NCBI GenBank assembly: GCA_003158895.1
Contig: PMLO01000024.1
Span: 1-42,147, forward strand
Length of the DNA: 42,147 bases
Source of the DNA: Propionibacteriaceae bacterium
GTDB lineage: Bacteria > Actinomycetota > Actinomycetes > Propionibacteriales > Propionibacteriaceae
Direction of reading: 5' to 3'
The position numbers and the translations under genes are program-made. The notes under the pieces are model-generated. The model searched no databases and was not told the origin of the DNA. It worked only from the letters and a program-made list of their open reading frames with translations. This document shows, in pieces, positions 29,180 to 39,551 of this stretch (the stretch's first letter is position 1; the number at the start of each line of letters is the position of its first letter).

Positions 29180-31279
29180 ATGAGTTCGAAGACGAACGCA
29201 CCGCTTGCGCGTATCGATGATCCGTCGGCCATCCGCAACGTCGTCCTGGTCGGTTCCAGTGGCTCCGGGAAGACAACCCTGTTCGAGCACCTAGTGCGCA
29301 CGAACGTGGCCAGCTACCGAGGCGAGAAGGAGGACCTGGAACGGAGCTCGGCGCTGCAGCTGGCGGCGTTCCGTACGGGTGACATCGTTCTCAACCTGCT
29401 CGATGCGCCGGGGCATCCCGACTTCGTGGGCGAGCTCCGCGCGGCCCTGCGTGCCGCCGATGCGGCCGTGTTCGTGGTCGCGGCCGGTGACGGCATCGAC
29501 GCGGCGACCGCCGCGCTGTGGCACGAGTGCGCCGCTGTCGGCATGCCGCGCGCCATCGTGGTGACCAAGCTCGACGACGGCCGGACCACGTTCGACGTGG
29601 CGCTCGGTGACCTGCAGTCGGTTTTGGGCAAGTCCGTACAGCCCGGATACGTACCGCTGGTGTCCGGCGGGCAGATCACCGGCAACCTGTCGCTGGTCTC
29701 GCAGCAGGTCCACGACTACAGCTCGGGCAGCCTCGTGACGCGAGCCGCCGACGCGGCCGAGCTGGGCATCATCGAGCAGTACCGTTCCGAGCTCATCGAG
29801 GGGATCATCGAGGAGTCCGAGGACGCCGATCTCATGGACCGCTACCTCGAAGGTGACGAGCTCAAGGAGAACGAGCTGCTCGCCGACCTGCTCACCGCAA
29901 TCCTCCATGGCCGCTTCCACCCCGTCGTACCGATCAACTCCCTCAACGGGATCGGCACCGACCAGCTGCTGACCGTGATCGAGAACTCGTTCCCGCAGCC
30001 CGGCACGCACCGGCTCCGCGTCGCGGCACCCAACGGCAAGGAGCTCGAGTCGCTGTCCGGCGACCCGAGCGGCCCTCTCGTCGCCGAGGTCATCCGCACC
30101 ACGTCCGACCAGTTCGCGGGCCGCCTGTCGCTCGTACGCATCTACAACGGCACGCTGAAGGTCGACGACGTCGTCCACGTCTCGGGCCACCGCAGCCTGT
30201 TCACCGGTGCCGCCGACCCCGCACACCCCGACCACGACGACGACGAGCGGGTGGGACCGCTGTCGGTGCCGTCCGGGATCGAGACGACGCCCGTGGAGGT
30301 CGCGATCGCCGGCCAGCTCGTGTACGTGTCGAAGCTCTCCAAGGCCGAGACCGCGGACACGCTGTCCGCGAAGGATCGACCGGCCACCGTCGAGCCGTGG
30401 AACCTGCCGGAGCCGCTGCTGCCCGTCGCCATCCGTGCCGCGTCGCGCAACGACGAGGACAAGCTGCCCGGTGCGCTGGCCAGGCTCGCGGTCGAGGACA
30501 CGACCGTACGGCTGGAGCGCACTGTCGAGACCGACCAGATCGTTCTCTGGACGATGGGCCAGGGCCACGTCGACCTGCTCCTCGGCCGCCTCGTCCAGCG
30601 CTATGGCGTGAAGGTCGAGCCCGAGGAGCTGAAGGTGCCGCTACGCGAGACGTTCATCGCGAAGGCGTCGGCCCAGGGCCGCCACGTGAAGCAGTCGGGC
30701 GGCCACGGCCAGTACGCGGTGTGCCAGCTCGAGATCGAGCCGCTCGACCGCGGCGCGGGCTTCGAGTTCGTCGACAAGGTCGTCGGCGGTGCCGTACCGC
30801 GCCAGTTCATCCCGTCCGTCGAGAAGGGCGTCCGGGGTCAGCTGGAGAAGGGCGTGCTCGCCGGTTACCCGCTGGTGGACGTACGGGTGACGCTGGTCGA
30901 CGGCAAGTCCCACTCGGTGGACTCGTCCGACATGGCGTTCCAGACGGCAGGCTCGCTGGGCCTGCGTGAGGCGGCGAACGCGAAGACTGTGACGCTGCTG
31001 GAGCCGATCGACGAGGTCGTCGTGACCGTCGGCGAGGAGTACATGGGCGCGGTCATGACCGACGTCTCCGGCCGCCGAGGCCACGTGCTCGGCACCGACT
31101 CCGACGACGCCCACCACGCGATGATCCGGGCGCTCATCCCCGCGAGCGAGCTCAGCCGGTACGCGATCGACCTCCGTGGCCTCGCTCACGGCTCCGGCTC
31201 GTTCACCCGGACCTTCCACGGCTACGAGCAGATGCCCCAGAACCTCGTCGACGAGGCCGTCAAGGCGCACCACAGCTGA
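29180..31279 (+). CDS. EF-G-like translation-factor GTPase (FusA2 type, divergent switch I)
   Basis: [42 protein letters not shown]-terminal EF-G domains [19 protein letters not shown]...[12 protein letters not shown]. Confidence 0.93.
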   Translation: MSSKTNAPLARIDDPSAIRNVVLVGSSGSGKTTLFEHLVRTNVASYRGEKEDLERSSALQLAAFRTGDIVLNLLDAPGHPDFVGELRAALRAADAAVFVVAAGDGIDAATAALWHECAAVGMPRAIVVTKLDDGRTTFDVALGDLQSVLGKSVQPGYVPLVSGGQITGNLSLVSQQVHDYSSGSLVTRAADAAELGIIEQYRSELIEGIIEESEDADLMDRYLEGDELKENELLADLLTAILHGRFHPVVPINSLNGIGTDQLLTVIENSFPQPGTHRLRVAAPNGKELESLSGDPSGPLVAEVIRTTSDQFAGRLSLVRIYNGTLKVDDVVHVSGHRSLFTGAADPAHPDHDDDERVGPLSVPSGIETTPVEVAIAGQLVYVSKLSKAETADTLSAKDRPATVEPWNLPEPLLPVAIRAASRNDEDKLPGALARLAVEDTTVRLERTVETDQIVLWTMGQGHVDLLLGRLVQRYGVKVEPEELKVPLRETFIAKASAQGRHVKQSGGHGQYAVCQLEIEPLDRGAGFEFVDKVVGGAVPRQFIPSVEKGVRGQLEKGVLAGYPLVDVRVTLVDGKSHSVDSSDMAFQTAGSLGLREAANAKTVTLLEPIDEVVVTVGEEYMGAVMTDVSGRRGHVLGTDSDDAHHAMIRALIPASELSRYAIDLRGLAHGSGSFTRTFHGYEQMPQNLVDEAVKAHHS

Positions 31280-31281
31280 GT

Positions 31282-31372
31282 CCGTACAGACGAACGTACC
31301 TATCGCGCCCACTCGTCCCTGCGCCCCCTCGTGACGCTGCGACGAGAGGGCAGATCGGTACGTTCCTCTGGA
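31282..31372. repeat. Imperfect inverted repeat (copies A and B) after the EF-G-like gene
   Basis: A CCGTACAGACGAACGTACCTA (31282-31302) faces B CAGATCGGTACGTTCCTCTGGA (31351-31372); the flanking arms also pair imperfectly. Confidence 0.8.
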
Positions 31373-31438
31373 CCCGTGCCGGCGTGAGCCTGTGCATAAC
31401 CTCCCCGCAGCGCCACGGGGACGGTCCACGCTTGACCT

Positions 31439-32349
31439 GTGTCCGCGGTGGAGGTGCTCGAACGACTGGGTGGCGTCGCCACCTGGTCCGCCCTGAGCCG
31501 CCGCTGCAGTCAGGCGGGGATCCGACGTCTCGTGGCTTCGGGGGACCTCGTGCTCGATGCGCGTGGCCGGTACGACTGCCCCACGCCGACGCATCATTGC
31601 GCACCGCGGCCCGTCTGTCCGCGGTGCTCTCCCATCGCAGCGCGGCCCAGTTCCATGGCTGGGAACAGAAGTCCCCACCCACGCTCCCCGAGGTCACCGT
31701 TCCGAAGAACCGCCACGTCGCGGTCGGGCAGCGACGAGGCGTCCAGGTGCATCGGGCGGAGCTCGAACCGTCCGACATCGACGGTCCCGCGACGTCGATG
31801 AGGCGCACCATCGCCGACTGTCTGCGGTCCCTGCCTGAGGACGAGTCGCTCGCGATCGCCGACTCGGTACTGCGTTCCCACGCGGAGACCCCGTCGTCGC
31901 TGCGGGCGTTCGTGGCGACCCTCCGTGGGCCGGGGAGCGGCCAGGCTCGCCGCGTGGCTGCCAGCGCGAACGGACTGTCAGCGAACCCTTTCGAAACCGA
32001 GCTGCGTCGCCTGGCGATGATTGCCGGCCTCAACGTCAGGCTTCACGTCCCCCTGCACGCGGAGCACTTCATCGGGAAGCCCGACCTCGTCGACGTCGAT
32101 CGCAGGATCATCCTCGAGGCCGACTCTTTCGAGTGGCACGGATCCCGCCGGGCACTCGTACGGGACGCGCGCCGCTACAACAGCTTCGTCGTCGCGGGCT
32201 GGGTGGTGCTCCGTTTCTCATGGGAGGACGTGATGCACCACCCGGACGACGTGCTTCGCGTCTTGAGGGCCGTTGCGTCACAAGGACGTACCGACTGCGA
32301 CTGCTGCGGCCTGAGCCATGCGCGTGGCCCGCACCGCGGGTCCCGTTAG
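31439..32349 (+). pseudogene. AbiEi-like winged-helix + DUF559 (Vsr-like nuclease fold) gene with -1 frameshift
   Basis: Frame 2: MSAVEVLERLGGVATWSALSRRCSQAGIRRLVASGDLVLDARGRYDCP; continues in frame 1 from 31582: HADASLRTAARLSAVLSHRSAAQFHGWEQ...GKPDLVDVDRRIILEADSFEWHG. Switch at CCCC 31579-31582. Confidence 0.85.
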
Positions 32350-32367
32350 GTACGTTCTTCTGTACGG
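32347..32367 (-). repeat. Copy C of the GAACGTACC repeat, directly after the marC stop
   Basis: Minus strand CCGTACAGAAGAACGTACCTA; 20/21 identical to copy A in opposite orientation. Confidence 0.9.
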
Positions 32368-32985
32368 TCAGCGCCCCATGAAACCCATGACGCCGTCGGC
32401 CATCATCTGTACCGCGATGGCGCTCAGGACGAGGCCTGCGATGCGGGTCAGCAGCGTGATGCCGGCCTCCTTGAGCACACGGCGGATGACCTCGGCGAAC
32501 CGCAGCGTGAGGTACACGCCGAGCATCGCGGTGAGCAGCGCCACGGCGACGACGACGTAGCCGAGCAGCGTCGACTCCGACTGCACCGCGATCATGATCG
32601 CCACGATGACACCTGGGCCGGCGAGCAGCGGCGTCCCCAGCGGCACGATCGCCACGTTCACGTTGGACTCGGGGGCATCATCGGAGGGGGACTCGTCGAA
32701 GTGTCCTGTGAGCAGCTGGAGCGCGACGAGCAGCAGGAGCAGGCCGCCCGAGATCTGGAGCGCACCCACCGACACGTGCAGGTAGTCGAGGATGAACCGC
32801 CCGAACATGCCGAACAGCCCGGTGACGGCGAGTGCGACGAGCGTCGCCCGTCGCGCGGCCACATTCCGATGCCGCGGGGACATCCTGCGGGTGAGCCCCA
32901 GGAACACGGGCAGCAACCCTGGCGGGTCAAGAATCACCCACAACGTCAGCACCGTGGAGGTGAAGACATACCCGTACGAGCTCAC
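32368..32985 (-). CDS. MarC family integral membrane protein
   Basis: VLTLWVILDPPGLLPVFLGLTRRM...VNVAIVPLGTPLLAGPGVIVAIM; AAGGGAG SD before GTG 32985. Confidence 0.92.
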   Translation of the reverse strand: MSSYGYVFTSTVLTLWVILDPPGLLPVFLGLTRRMSPRHRNVAARRATLVALAVTGLFGMFGRFILDYLHVSVGALQISGGLLLLLVALQLLTGHFDESPSDDAPESNVNVAIVPLGTPLLAGPGVIVAIMIAVQSESTLLGYVVVAVALLTAMLGVYLTLRFAEVIRRVLKEAGITLLTRIAGLVLSAIAVQMMADGVMGFMGR

Positions 32986-33067
32986 AAGCACTCCCTTCGC
33001 GAGGGATCACGCTAGTCGGGCCGGGCCGTGTCCTTCACGTCGGTCCCCCTGCACGGGCACCCATACA

Positions 33068-33101
33068 CGACCGGACAGGCATCTCGATGCATGTCCGGTC
33101 G
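33068..33101. terminator. Strong hairpin downstream of yccF-like gene
   Basis: CGACCGGACAGGCATCTCGATGCATGTCCGGTCG; 10-bp outer and 4-bp inner stem. Confidence 0.65.
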
Positions 33102-33125
33102 CGGTTCTGCCTGTCCGGTGGCAGG

Positions 33126-33536
33126 TCAGAAGGAGTGCAGGGGGCGCTGGCCGGGGGCGAGGCTCGAGCGAGGGACGATCTCCTTGCCGAAGGGGAAGCA
33201 GGTCACCGGGATCATCTTGATGTTCGCCAATGCGACCGGGATGCCGACGATCGTGATGGTCTGGGCCAGCGCCGTGACGACGTGCCCGATGGCCAGCCAC
33301 ACACCGGCGACGAGGAACCAGATCACGTTGCCGATCGCCGATCCCGCACCGGCACCGCGCTTCTCGACGACCGCGCTGCCGAACGGCCACAACGCGTACT
33401 TGGCCATCCGCAGCGATGCAACCCCGAACGGGATGGTCACGATCAGCACGCAGGCGAGGAGTCCGAAGACGAAGTAGCCGATCGCGAGCCAGAGCCCGCC
33501 GAAGACCAGCCAGATGAGATTGAGCAAGGTACGCAT
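33126..33536 (-). CDS. YccF domain protein
   Basis: MRTLLNLIWLVFGGLWLAIGYFVFGLLACVLIVTIPFGVASLRMAKYALWPFG. Confidence 0.93.
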   Translation of the reverse strand: MRTLLNLIWLVFGGLWLAIGYFVFGLLACVLIVTIPFGVASLRMAKYALWPFGSAVVEKRGAGAGSAIGNVIWFLVAGVWLAIGHVVTALAQTITIVGIPVALANIKMIPVTCFPFGKEIVPRSSLAPGQRPLHSF

Positions 33537-33677
33537 GTGTCCCGCGCCAGAGTGGCGCGCCCTTCCTGATACCAGTGAACACGGCCGGCAGCCTCTGGCG
33601 CGTCATGGGCAGCCCCAGTCCTACCCCGGCACGGTGCAACCTGCGGTCAGGGCCGCCCGCTGGATAGGGTGTCGCGC

Positions 33678-34388
33678 GTGGTGAGTGCCGAGGCCCGTCC
33701 GCATCGGGACGTTGTGAGCTTCGTCCGCCGCAGCGCCCGCATGAACCCGTCACAGCAGCGCGCATGGCGCGACCACCGCGACACCTACCTCGTCGACATC
33801 CTCCGCGACTCCATGTCCACCTCCGTGGCGCCTCAGGTGCCGCTGGACTGGTCGGCGATCTTCGCTCGTACGGCTCCGCTCATCGCCGAGATCGGGGCCG
33901 GCAACGGCGACTCGCTCGTGGCGACCGCGGCGGCTCATCCGGACATGGACATCGTCGGCTTCGAGGTCTTCGAACCGTCGATCGCGTCGACCGTGGGCAA
34001 GCTCGCCGCGCAGGGCCTCACCAACGCACGCGTCGTGCTCGCAGACGGCGTACAGGGTCTGCGCCACCTCGTACAGCCGGCATCCCTCGACGCCGTCCAC
34101 GCGTTCTTCCCTGACCCCTGGCACAAGTCGCGGCACCACAAGCGACGCCTGATCTCCCCGGAGACCTGCGTGCTCATCGCGGATCGCCTCCGGCCCGGCG
34201 GCCTGTTCCGCGTGGCGACCGACTGGGAGGACTACGCGCTCGCGATGCGCGACGTGCTCGACGCGTCGCCGCTCACTGCGATGTACGACGGCTGGGCGCC
34301 CCGCTTCGACGAGCGGCCCATGACCAAGTACGAGGCCCGCGGGATCGCTGCAGGCAGGGCGGTGTACGACCTGTGCTACCGCCGATGA
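33678..34388 (+). CDS. trmB: tRNA (guanine-N7)-methyltransferase
   Basis: IAEIGAGNGDSL..., FFPDPWHKSRHHKRRL; TAGGGT-N7-GTG suggests the start at 33678 rather than 33669. Confidence 0.94.
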   Translation: MVSAEARPHRDVVSFVRRSARMNPSQQRAWRDHRDTYLVDILRDSMSTSVAPQVPLDWSAIFARTAPLIAEIGAGNGDSLVATAAAHPDMDIVGFEVFEPSIASTVGKLAAQGLTNARVVLADGVQGLRHLVQPASLDAVHAFFPDPWHKSRHHKRRLISPETCVLIADRLRPGGLFRVATDWEDYALAMRDVLDASPLTAMYDGWAPRFDERPMTKYEARGIAAGRAVYDLCYRR

Positions 34389-35239
34389 GTACCGACCTTG
34401 TCCGTTGGCGGCTCGACATCGCCTATGACGGCACCGCCTTCATCGGCTGGGCCGCGCAACCCGGACAGCGCAGCGTCGAGGGGGATCTCGCCGGCTGGGT
34501 CGGGCGCATCCTCTCCCTCGACGAGCCACCCCGCCTGACGTGCGCCGGCCGTACGGACGCCGGCGTTCACGCCCGCGGCCAGGTCGTCCACGTCGACCTT
34601 CCCGCGACGACGGAGACGGGACGTTCCGAGATGCGTGACACTGGCGCGGTCCTCGCCCACCGACTGCCGCGCGCGCTCCCCGCCGACATCGCCGTACGAG
34701 GCGTGACCCGGGCGCCTGACGGCTTCGACGCCCGGTTCTCGGCGATCTGGCGTCGCTACGTGTACCGGCTGTGGGACGACCCGGCTGATGCGGATCCGCT
34801 GCGCCGCTACCAGGTCGTACGACATCCCGAGCCGCTGGACGTCTCCCTCCTCGCCGACGCGGGCGCGGATCTGATCGGGCTCCACGACTTCGCCGCGTTC
34901 TGCAAGCGCCGCGACCAGGCGACGACGATCCGCACATTGCAGCGCGTCGAGGCTGTACGGCTCGGAGACCGCACGATCGAGGTCACCGTCCAGGCGGATG
35001 CGTTCTGCCACTCGATGGTGCGCTCACTGATGGGAGCGTTGACCGCTGTCGCCGCCGGACGCAAGGACCGTACGTGGCTGCAGGGTCTGCTCACGCGCAC
35101 GGAACGCGCGAATGACGTCACCGTGCTGCCCGCTCATGGCTTGACCCTCGAGGAGGTCGGTTATCCGGCCGACGCCGAGCTCGCCGCGCGCGCCGCCGAG
35201 GCCAGGACGACCCGCAGCCTGCGCGAGGAGCGAGCATGA
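34385..35239 (+). CDS. truA: tRNA pseudouridine(38-40) synthase
   Basis: LDIAYDGTAFIGWAAQPGQRSVEGDL, CAGRTDAGVHARGQVVH; ATGA overlap with trmB. Confidence 0.96.
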   Translation: MSTDLVRWRLDIAYDGTAFIGWAAQPGQRSVEGDLAGWVGRILSLDEPPRLTCAGRTDAGVHARGQVVHVDLPATTETGRSEMRDTGAVLAHRLPRALPADIAVRGVTRAPDGFDARFSAIWRRYVYRLWDDPADADPLRRYQVVRHPEPLDVSLLADAGADLIGLHDFAAFCKRRDQATTIRTLQRVEAVRLGDRTIEVTVQADAFCHSMVRSLMGALTAVAAGRKDRTWLQGLLTRTERANDVTVLPAHGLTLEEVGYPADAELAARAAEARTTRSLREERA

Positions 35240-35829
35240 GCCACTACTTCGAGACCCCCACTGGCAAGGCCAACACGTTCCGCGTCCCCATGCGGCTCTG
35301 GGAGGCCGACGTCGAGCTCGAGAGTTCGCGAGGGGTCTTCTCCGGAGGTGGCCTGGACCTCGGTACGGCCATGCTGCTGCGCTCCACGGAGCCGCCCGCC
35401 GGTCCCGTACAGCTCCTCGACCTCGGGTGCGGCATCGGGCCGCTCACGGTCGCGCTCGGACTGGCGGACCCGGAGGCCCGGATCACGGCGGTCGACGTCA
35501 ACGAACGCGCCCTCGCGCTGACCCGGGCCAACGCGGACCGGCTCGGCATCGGCGACCGGGTCTCGACGGCGCTGCCCCAGGACGTACCGGCCGGCGAGCG
35601 CTACGACGAGATCTGGTCCAACCCGCCGATCCGGATCGGCAAGGCCGCCCTCCACGAGCTCCTGACCACGTGGCTCGACCGGCTTCGCCCAGCGGGCACC
35701 GCCCGGATGGTCGTCGCTCGGAACCTGGGAGCCGACTCGCTGACGACCTGGCTCGAGGACCAGGGCTGGGACTGTCAGCGCGTCGCGAGCGCCAAGGGCT
35801 TCCGGGTGTTAGCCGTTCGGCGGCGCTGA
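35236..35829 (+). CDS. Class I SAM methyltransferase, RsmC-like
   Basis: LLDLGCGIGPLTVALGLA, IWSNPPIRIGKAALHELL; ATGA overlap with truA. Confidence 0.88.
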   Translation: MSHYFETPTGKANTFRVPMRLWEADVELESSRGVFSGGGLDLGTAMLLRSTEPPAGPVQLLDLGCGIGPLTVALGLADPEARITAVDVNERALALTRANADRLGIGDRVSTALPQDVPAGERYDEIWSNPPIRIGKAALHELLTTWLDRLRPAGTARMVVARNLGADSLTTWLEDQGWDCQRVASAKGFRVLAVRRR

Positions 35830-35928
35830 TTCTGCAAAGCACCGCCGATGGCCCGTCGCTCATGCTATGAACTGACTCGGATGAACTGCCGGTCGTCGGC
35901 GGTTACCACCAGGCCGTAAGGAGCACAC

Positions 35929-36144
35929 ATGGGATTCGCTGATGAGCTGAAGGCGAAGGCCTCAGAACTTCTCGACGACGCCAAGGATGTCTTCGAGGAC
36001 GCTAAGGACAAGGCTGGGGAGCTCTACGAGGGCGCCAAGGACAAGGTCGAGGACATCTTCGACGGCGACGCCGAGGCTGCCAAAGACAGCGCCGCGGATG
36101 TCGCAGAGAAGGCGCCGGACGCCACGGAAGCGCCCAACAGCTGA
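35929..36144 (+). CDS. Small acidic LEA-like repeat protein
   Basis: MGFADELKAKASELLDDAKDVFEDAKDKAGELYEGAKDKVEDIFDGD...; AAGGAG SD. Confidence 0.8.
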   Translation: MGFADELKAKASELLDDAKDVFEDAKDKAGELYEGAKDKVEDIFDGDAEAAKDSAADVAEKAPDATEAPNS

Positions 36145-36157
36145 CGCAACATACTTT

Positions 36158-36193
36158 CACGAGGGCACCGATCGTACGGTCGGTGCCCTCGTG
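36158..36193. terminator. Bidirectional hairpin terminator
   Basis: CACGAGGGCACCGA-TCGTACGG-TCGGTGCCCTCGTG, 14-bp perfect stem between convergent genes. Confidence 0.88.
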
Positions 36194-36199
36194 GCCGTT

Positions 36200-37801
36200 T
36201 CAGCGCTTGTACGTCACCTCGCGGAGCACCTCCGGCCAGTGGCGATCGAGCCGCCGGCCACCCATGACCACGCCCCACGCGATCGTGGCGCCAGCGGTCG
36301 CGAGGGCGATCGGCAACGCTGCGTACCGGGCCCAGACGGCGCTGTACGAGAGGGCGCCGACCACAATCGCCGGCGCGGAGACCAGGAGCGCGAGCACGAT
36401 GGTCAGCAGGCTCACGACGACCGACAGCGGGCCTCCGCCGGAGCCCTTGCCGAACGGGTTGCTGCCTGGTGGCGGCACCGGTACCTGGATGATGCTGCCC
36501 AGGTGCGACCCGACACCGAGCGCGGCGCCGGTCACGGCGATCGTCGCGGCGGCGAACGGGATCAGATGATCGGACCCGGTGACGACGACACCCATGAGCA
36601 GGACGAGGGTCACGATGGGCAGCGCGACCGTGCTGAAGCCCAGGAGTCGGCCGAGCCTGTCCTCCCAGCCCTTCACCGACGTGGTGATGTGGGTCCACAG
36701 CGCGCTGTCGTCGTACGAGATGTCGAACGCCAAGGTCGGGCCGAGGAGCATTCCGAGCAGCGGCGCGACGAGCAGCAGCGAGATCCCCCCGGCGTGGCCT
36801 CCAGCGGCGGTCACCCCGGCGACGGACACACCGACGAGCACCGGCGCGAGCATCATCGAGAAGACCGACAGCAGTCGGCGCGGGTCGCGGCGGTAGTAGC
36901 GCAGCAGCCGTCCGGCGACGACGGCCGTGGACGACCCCGAGAACCACCGGTCGACGAGACTGTCGCGGGTCACGCGGCCGACGACGTCGGGGACGTCCAG
37001 CGGTGTCGTGAGCGCGCGGCGCAGGGCCGCCCACCACCCCAGGAGCAGCGCACCGAGCGTCACCAGGGCCACGGTGCCGTGACCAAGTGCTGCCCCCACG
37101 TCCCCCTGAGCCACGTCGGCGGGTAGCACCCATGCGGCGCCGAAAGGGGTCCAGGACAGGACGGTCGCGGCGTGGTCGAGCGCGGCCACCACCGCTTCCG
37201 AGCCGGAGGAGCGGCTGATGGCCGAGCTGGCCAGTTGCAGGACGACCGTGATGCCGACCGCAAAAACGACCATGGCGAGACCCGTGATGTCTCGGAACCG
37301 TCGTGACCCGAGCGCTCCAGAGAAGGCCGTGGTGAGCACGTGTGGAAGGAGCGTCGCAGTGACAACGCCGAGGATCATTCCGGCCAGTCCGGCGATGAAG
37401 ACGGGAAGGCTCCTCGCCCAGCCGATCACGCTGGAGATACCCACAAGGATCGTCAGGAAGGAACCGAGGCCGAGCAGGCCTGCGACGTACAGCCCTGGGA
37501 TGAGCCGTGACGCTCGCACCGGCAGCAGCGCGAACCGGCTAGGCGACAGCGCGTCGTCGGTGCCCGTGAGGAACAGGGGCAACCAGATCCAGGCGATCAT
37601 GAGCGCGAAGCCGATGAGCACCGTAAGTGCCCTGGCCACCACCAGGTCGGTCCGGCTGAGGACGATCAGGACGAGGCAGAAGGGCGCGGTGAACAGCAAC
37701 GAGATGATCGCGACTGCCGTCAACGCGGCCCGCTGTCGAGTTCCGCCGGCGAGGCTACGTCGTAGCAGCCGGAACCGGAGGCCTACGAGGAGTGCAACCA
37801 C
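36200..37801 (-). CDS. ABC-2 type exporter permease
   Basis: Many TM segments; GTG start 37801 with GGAG upstream, overlapping the ATPase end. Confidence 0.85.
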   Translation of the reverse strand: MVALLVGLRFRLLRRSLAGGTRQRAALTAVAIISLLFTAPFCLVLIVLSRTDLVVARALTVLIGFALMIAWIWLPLFLTGTDDALSPSRFALLPVRASRLIPGLYVAGLLGLGSFLTILVGISSVIGWARSLPVFIAGLAGMILGVVTATLLPHVLTTAFSGALGSRRFRDITGLAMVVFAVGITVVLQLASSAISRSSGSEAVVAALDHAATVLSWTPFGAAWVLPADVAQGDVGAALGHGTVALVTLGALLLGWWAALRRALTTPLDVPDVVGRVTRDSLVDRWFSGSSTAVVAGRLLRYYRRDPRRLLSVFSMMLAPVLVGVSVAGVTAAGGHAGGISLLLVAPLLGMLLGPTLAFDISYDDSALWTHITTSVKGWEDRLGRLLGFSTVALPIVTLVLLMGVVVTGSDHLIPFAAATIAVTGAALGVGSHLGSIIQVPVPPPGSNPFGKGSGGGPLSVVVSLLTIVLALLVSAPAIVVGALSYSAVWARYAALPIALATAGATIAWGVVMGGRRLDRHWPEVLREVTYKR

Positions 37802-38673
37802 GCCAACGACTCCGACTCGAGGTGGCGGGCACCGACAAGGTCCAGGAACTTGTCGGTGAGGCTGTCGCCCTGCCGTACGTCGTCGAGAGTTCCCGCCGCC
37901 TGTACCCGGCCGTGGGCCACGACCGCGAGCGAGTCGCACAGCGCCTCGACGACCTCCATGACGTGGCTGGACAGCAGCACGGTGCCGCCGGACGTCACAA
38001 ACGCTTTGAGGATCTGGCGGATCATGTCACCGGAGACGGGATCCACGGCCTCGAACGGCTCGTCGAGGATGAGCAGCCGTGGGGCGTGGACGAGCGCGCA
38101 CGCGAGCCCGATCTTCTTCGTCATGCCCGCCGAGTAGTCGCACACGAGCAGCTCGGCATCCTCGGCGAGACCCAGGGCGCTCAGCAACTCATCTGCCCTG
38201 GTCTCGGCGACGCGCCGTTCCAGCCCGCGCAGCAGGGCGACGTAGCGGATGAGCTCCCGCCCGCTCAGCCGATCGAAGACATGCAGCCCGTCAGGCAGCA
38301 CCCCGATGAGCGCCTTTGCGGCGACGGGATCGGACCAGACATCGTGGCCCAGTACCTCGACGTTTCCCGCGTCCGGACGGAGCAGGCCCGTGATCATCGA
38401 CAGGGTCGTCGTCTTGCCCGCACCGTTGGGACCGACGAGCCCGTACATCGAACCTGGCTCCACGAGAAGGGAGAGCCCATCGACCGCACGCTTGTCGCCG
38501 AACGACTTGACGAGATCGGTGACGCGGAGTGCTGGCACAGCCGAATTGAACACCCGACCGTCCGCCAGGTGATAGTCGGGGCCCTGTCTGGTGAACACTT
38601 TCTCCCATTCCCGCGACGGGAACGCCCGCCAGGACAGACGGAATAGCCCGGCCTGGGACAGGGTTGTGCCCAT
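37783..38673 (-). CDS. ABC transporter ATP-binding protein
   Basis: [57 protein letters not shown]. Confidence 0.93.
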   Translation of the reverse strand: MGTTLSQAGLFRLSWRAFPSREWEKVFTRQGPDYHLADGRVFNSAVPALRVTDLVKSFGDKRAVDGLSLLVEPGSMYGLVGPNGAGKTTTLSMITGLLRPDAGNVEVLGHDVWSDPVAAKALIGVLPDGLHVFDRLSGRELIRYVALLRGLERRVAETRADELLSALGLAEDAELLVCDYSAGMTKKIGLACALVHAPRLLILDEPFEAVDPVSGDMIRQILKAFVTSGGTVLLSSHVMEVVEALCDSLAVVAHGRVQAAGTLDDVRQGDSLTDKFLDLVGARHLESESLAWLHSS

Positions 38674-38739
38674 CAGATGGGTATAGAACGACAGAGAACC
38701 CCAGACACCGACGAAACACCGACCCTTGAAGGAGACACT

Positions 38740-39357
38740 ATGGCCGTCTACACGCTGCCCGATCTCGACTACGACTACGGAGCACTCGCACCGCACATCA
38801 GCGGCGAGATCATGGAGCTGCATCACAGCAAGCACCACGCCGCGTACGTGGCGGGCGCCAACACCGCGCTCGACAAGCTCGCCGAGGCGCGCGACAAGGA
38901 CGACTTCGCTGCCGTGAACAAGCTCGAGAAGGACCTCGCGTTCCACCTCGGCGGACACATCAACCACTCGGTGTTCTGGAAGAACATGTCGCCCGACGGC
39001 GGCGGCGAGCCGGCAGGGTCGCTCGCGTCCGGGATCGCGGAGACGTTCGGCGGCTTCGCCAAGTTCCAGCGCCACTTCACCGAGACTGCCAATGGCATCC
39101 AGGGCTCTGGCTGGGCGATGCTCGTCTGGGACACGCTGGGCGGGCGCCTGAACATCAACCAGCTGTACGACCAGCAGGGCAACCTGCCCGCCGGCCAGGT
39201 GCCGCTGCTCCAGCTCGACATGTGGGAGCACGCGTTCTACCTGCAGTACAAGAACGTCAAGGCCGACTACGCCAAGGCGTGGTGGAACGTGGTCAACTGG
39301 ACAGACGTCCAGGCCCGGTACGACCGCGCCGTGACCCAGACCGCCGGCCTGATCTGA
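38740..39357 (+). CDS. sodA: Superoxide dismutase [Fe/Mn]
   Basis: [37 protein letters not shown]..., [28 protein letters not shown]. Confidence 0.97.
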   Translation: MAVYTLPDLDYDYGALAPHISGEIMELHHSKHHAAYVAGANTALDKLAEARDKDDFAAVNKLEKDLAFHLGGHINHSVFWKNMSPDGGGEPAGSLASGIAETFGGFAKFQRHFTETANGIQGSGWAMLVWDTLGGRLNINQLYDQQGNLPAGQVPLLQLDMWEHAFYLQYKNVKADYAKAWWNVVNWTDVQARYDRAVTQTAGLI

Positions 39358-39376
39358 TCGCCTGATCAACCTCGAA

Positions 39377-39407
39377 GGTCCCCGTCAGCAACTGCTGGCG
39401 GGGATCC
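39377..39407. terminator. sodA terminator hairpin
   Basis: TCCCCGTCAGC-AACT-GCTGGCGGGGA, 11-bp stem with one G:U. Confidence 0.8.
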
Positions 39408-39551
39408 GTCGTTCTCACCCCAGGACGCCCAGCACCGTGATCGCCGCGGCCGCCGACCATGCCTGAGGCCGACAGGCGGCGGGGTAGGGGATCGGCGTCC
39501 CATAGACGGTGGCCGCATCGCCCGCATGAAGCTCCGTCTCGCTGCCACGCC

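Noticed and set aside
29291-30568. 425-aa minus-strand ORF
   Set aside because: Antisense to the EF-G-like gene.
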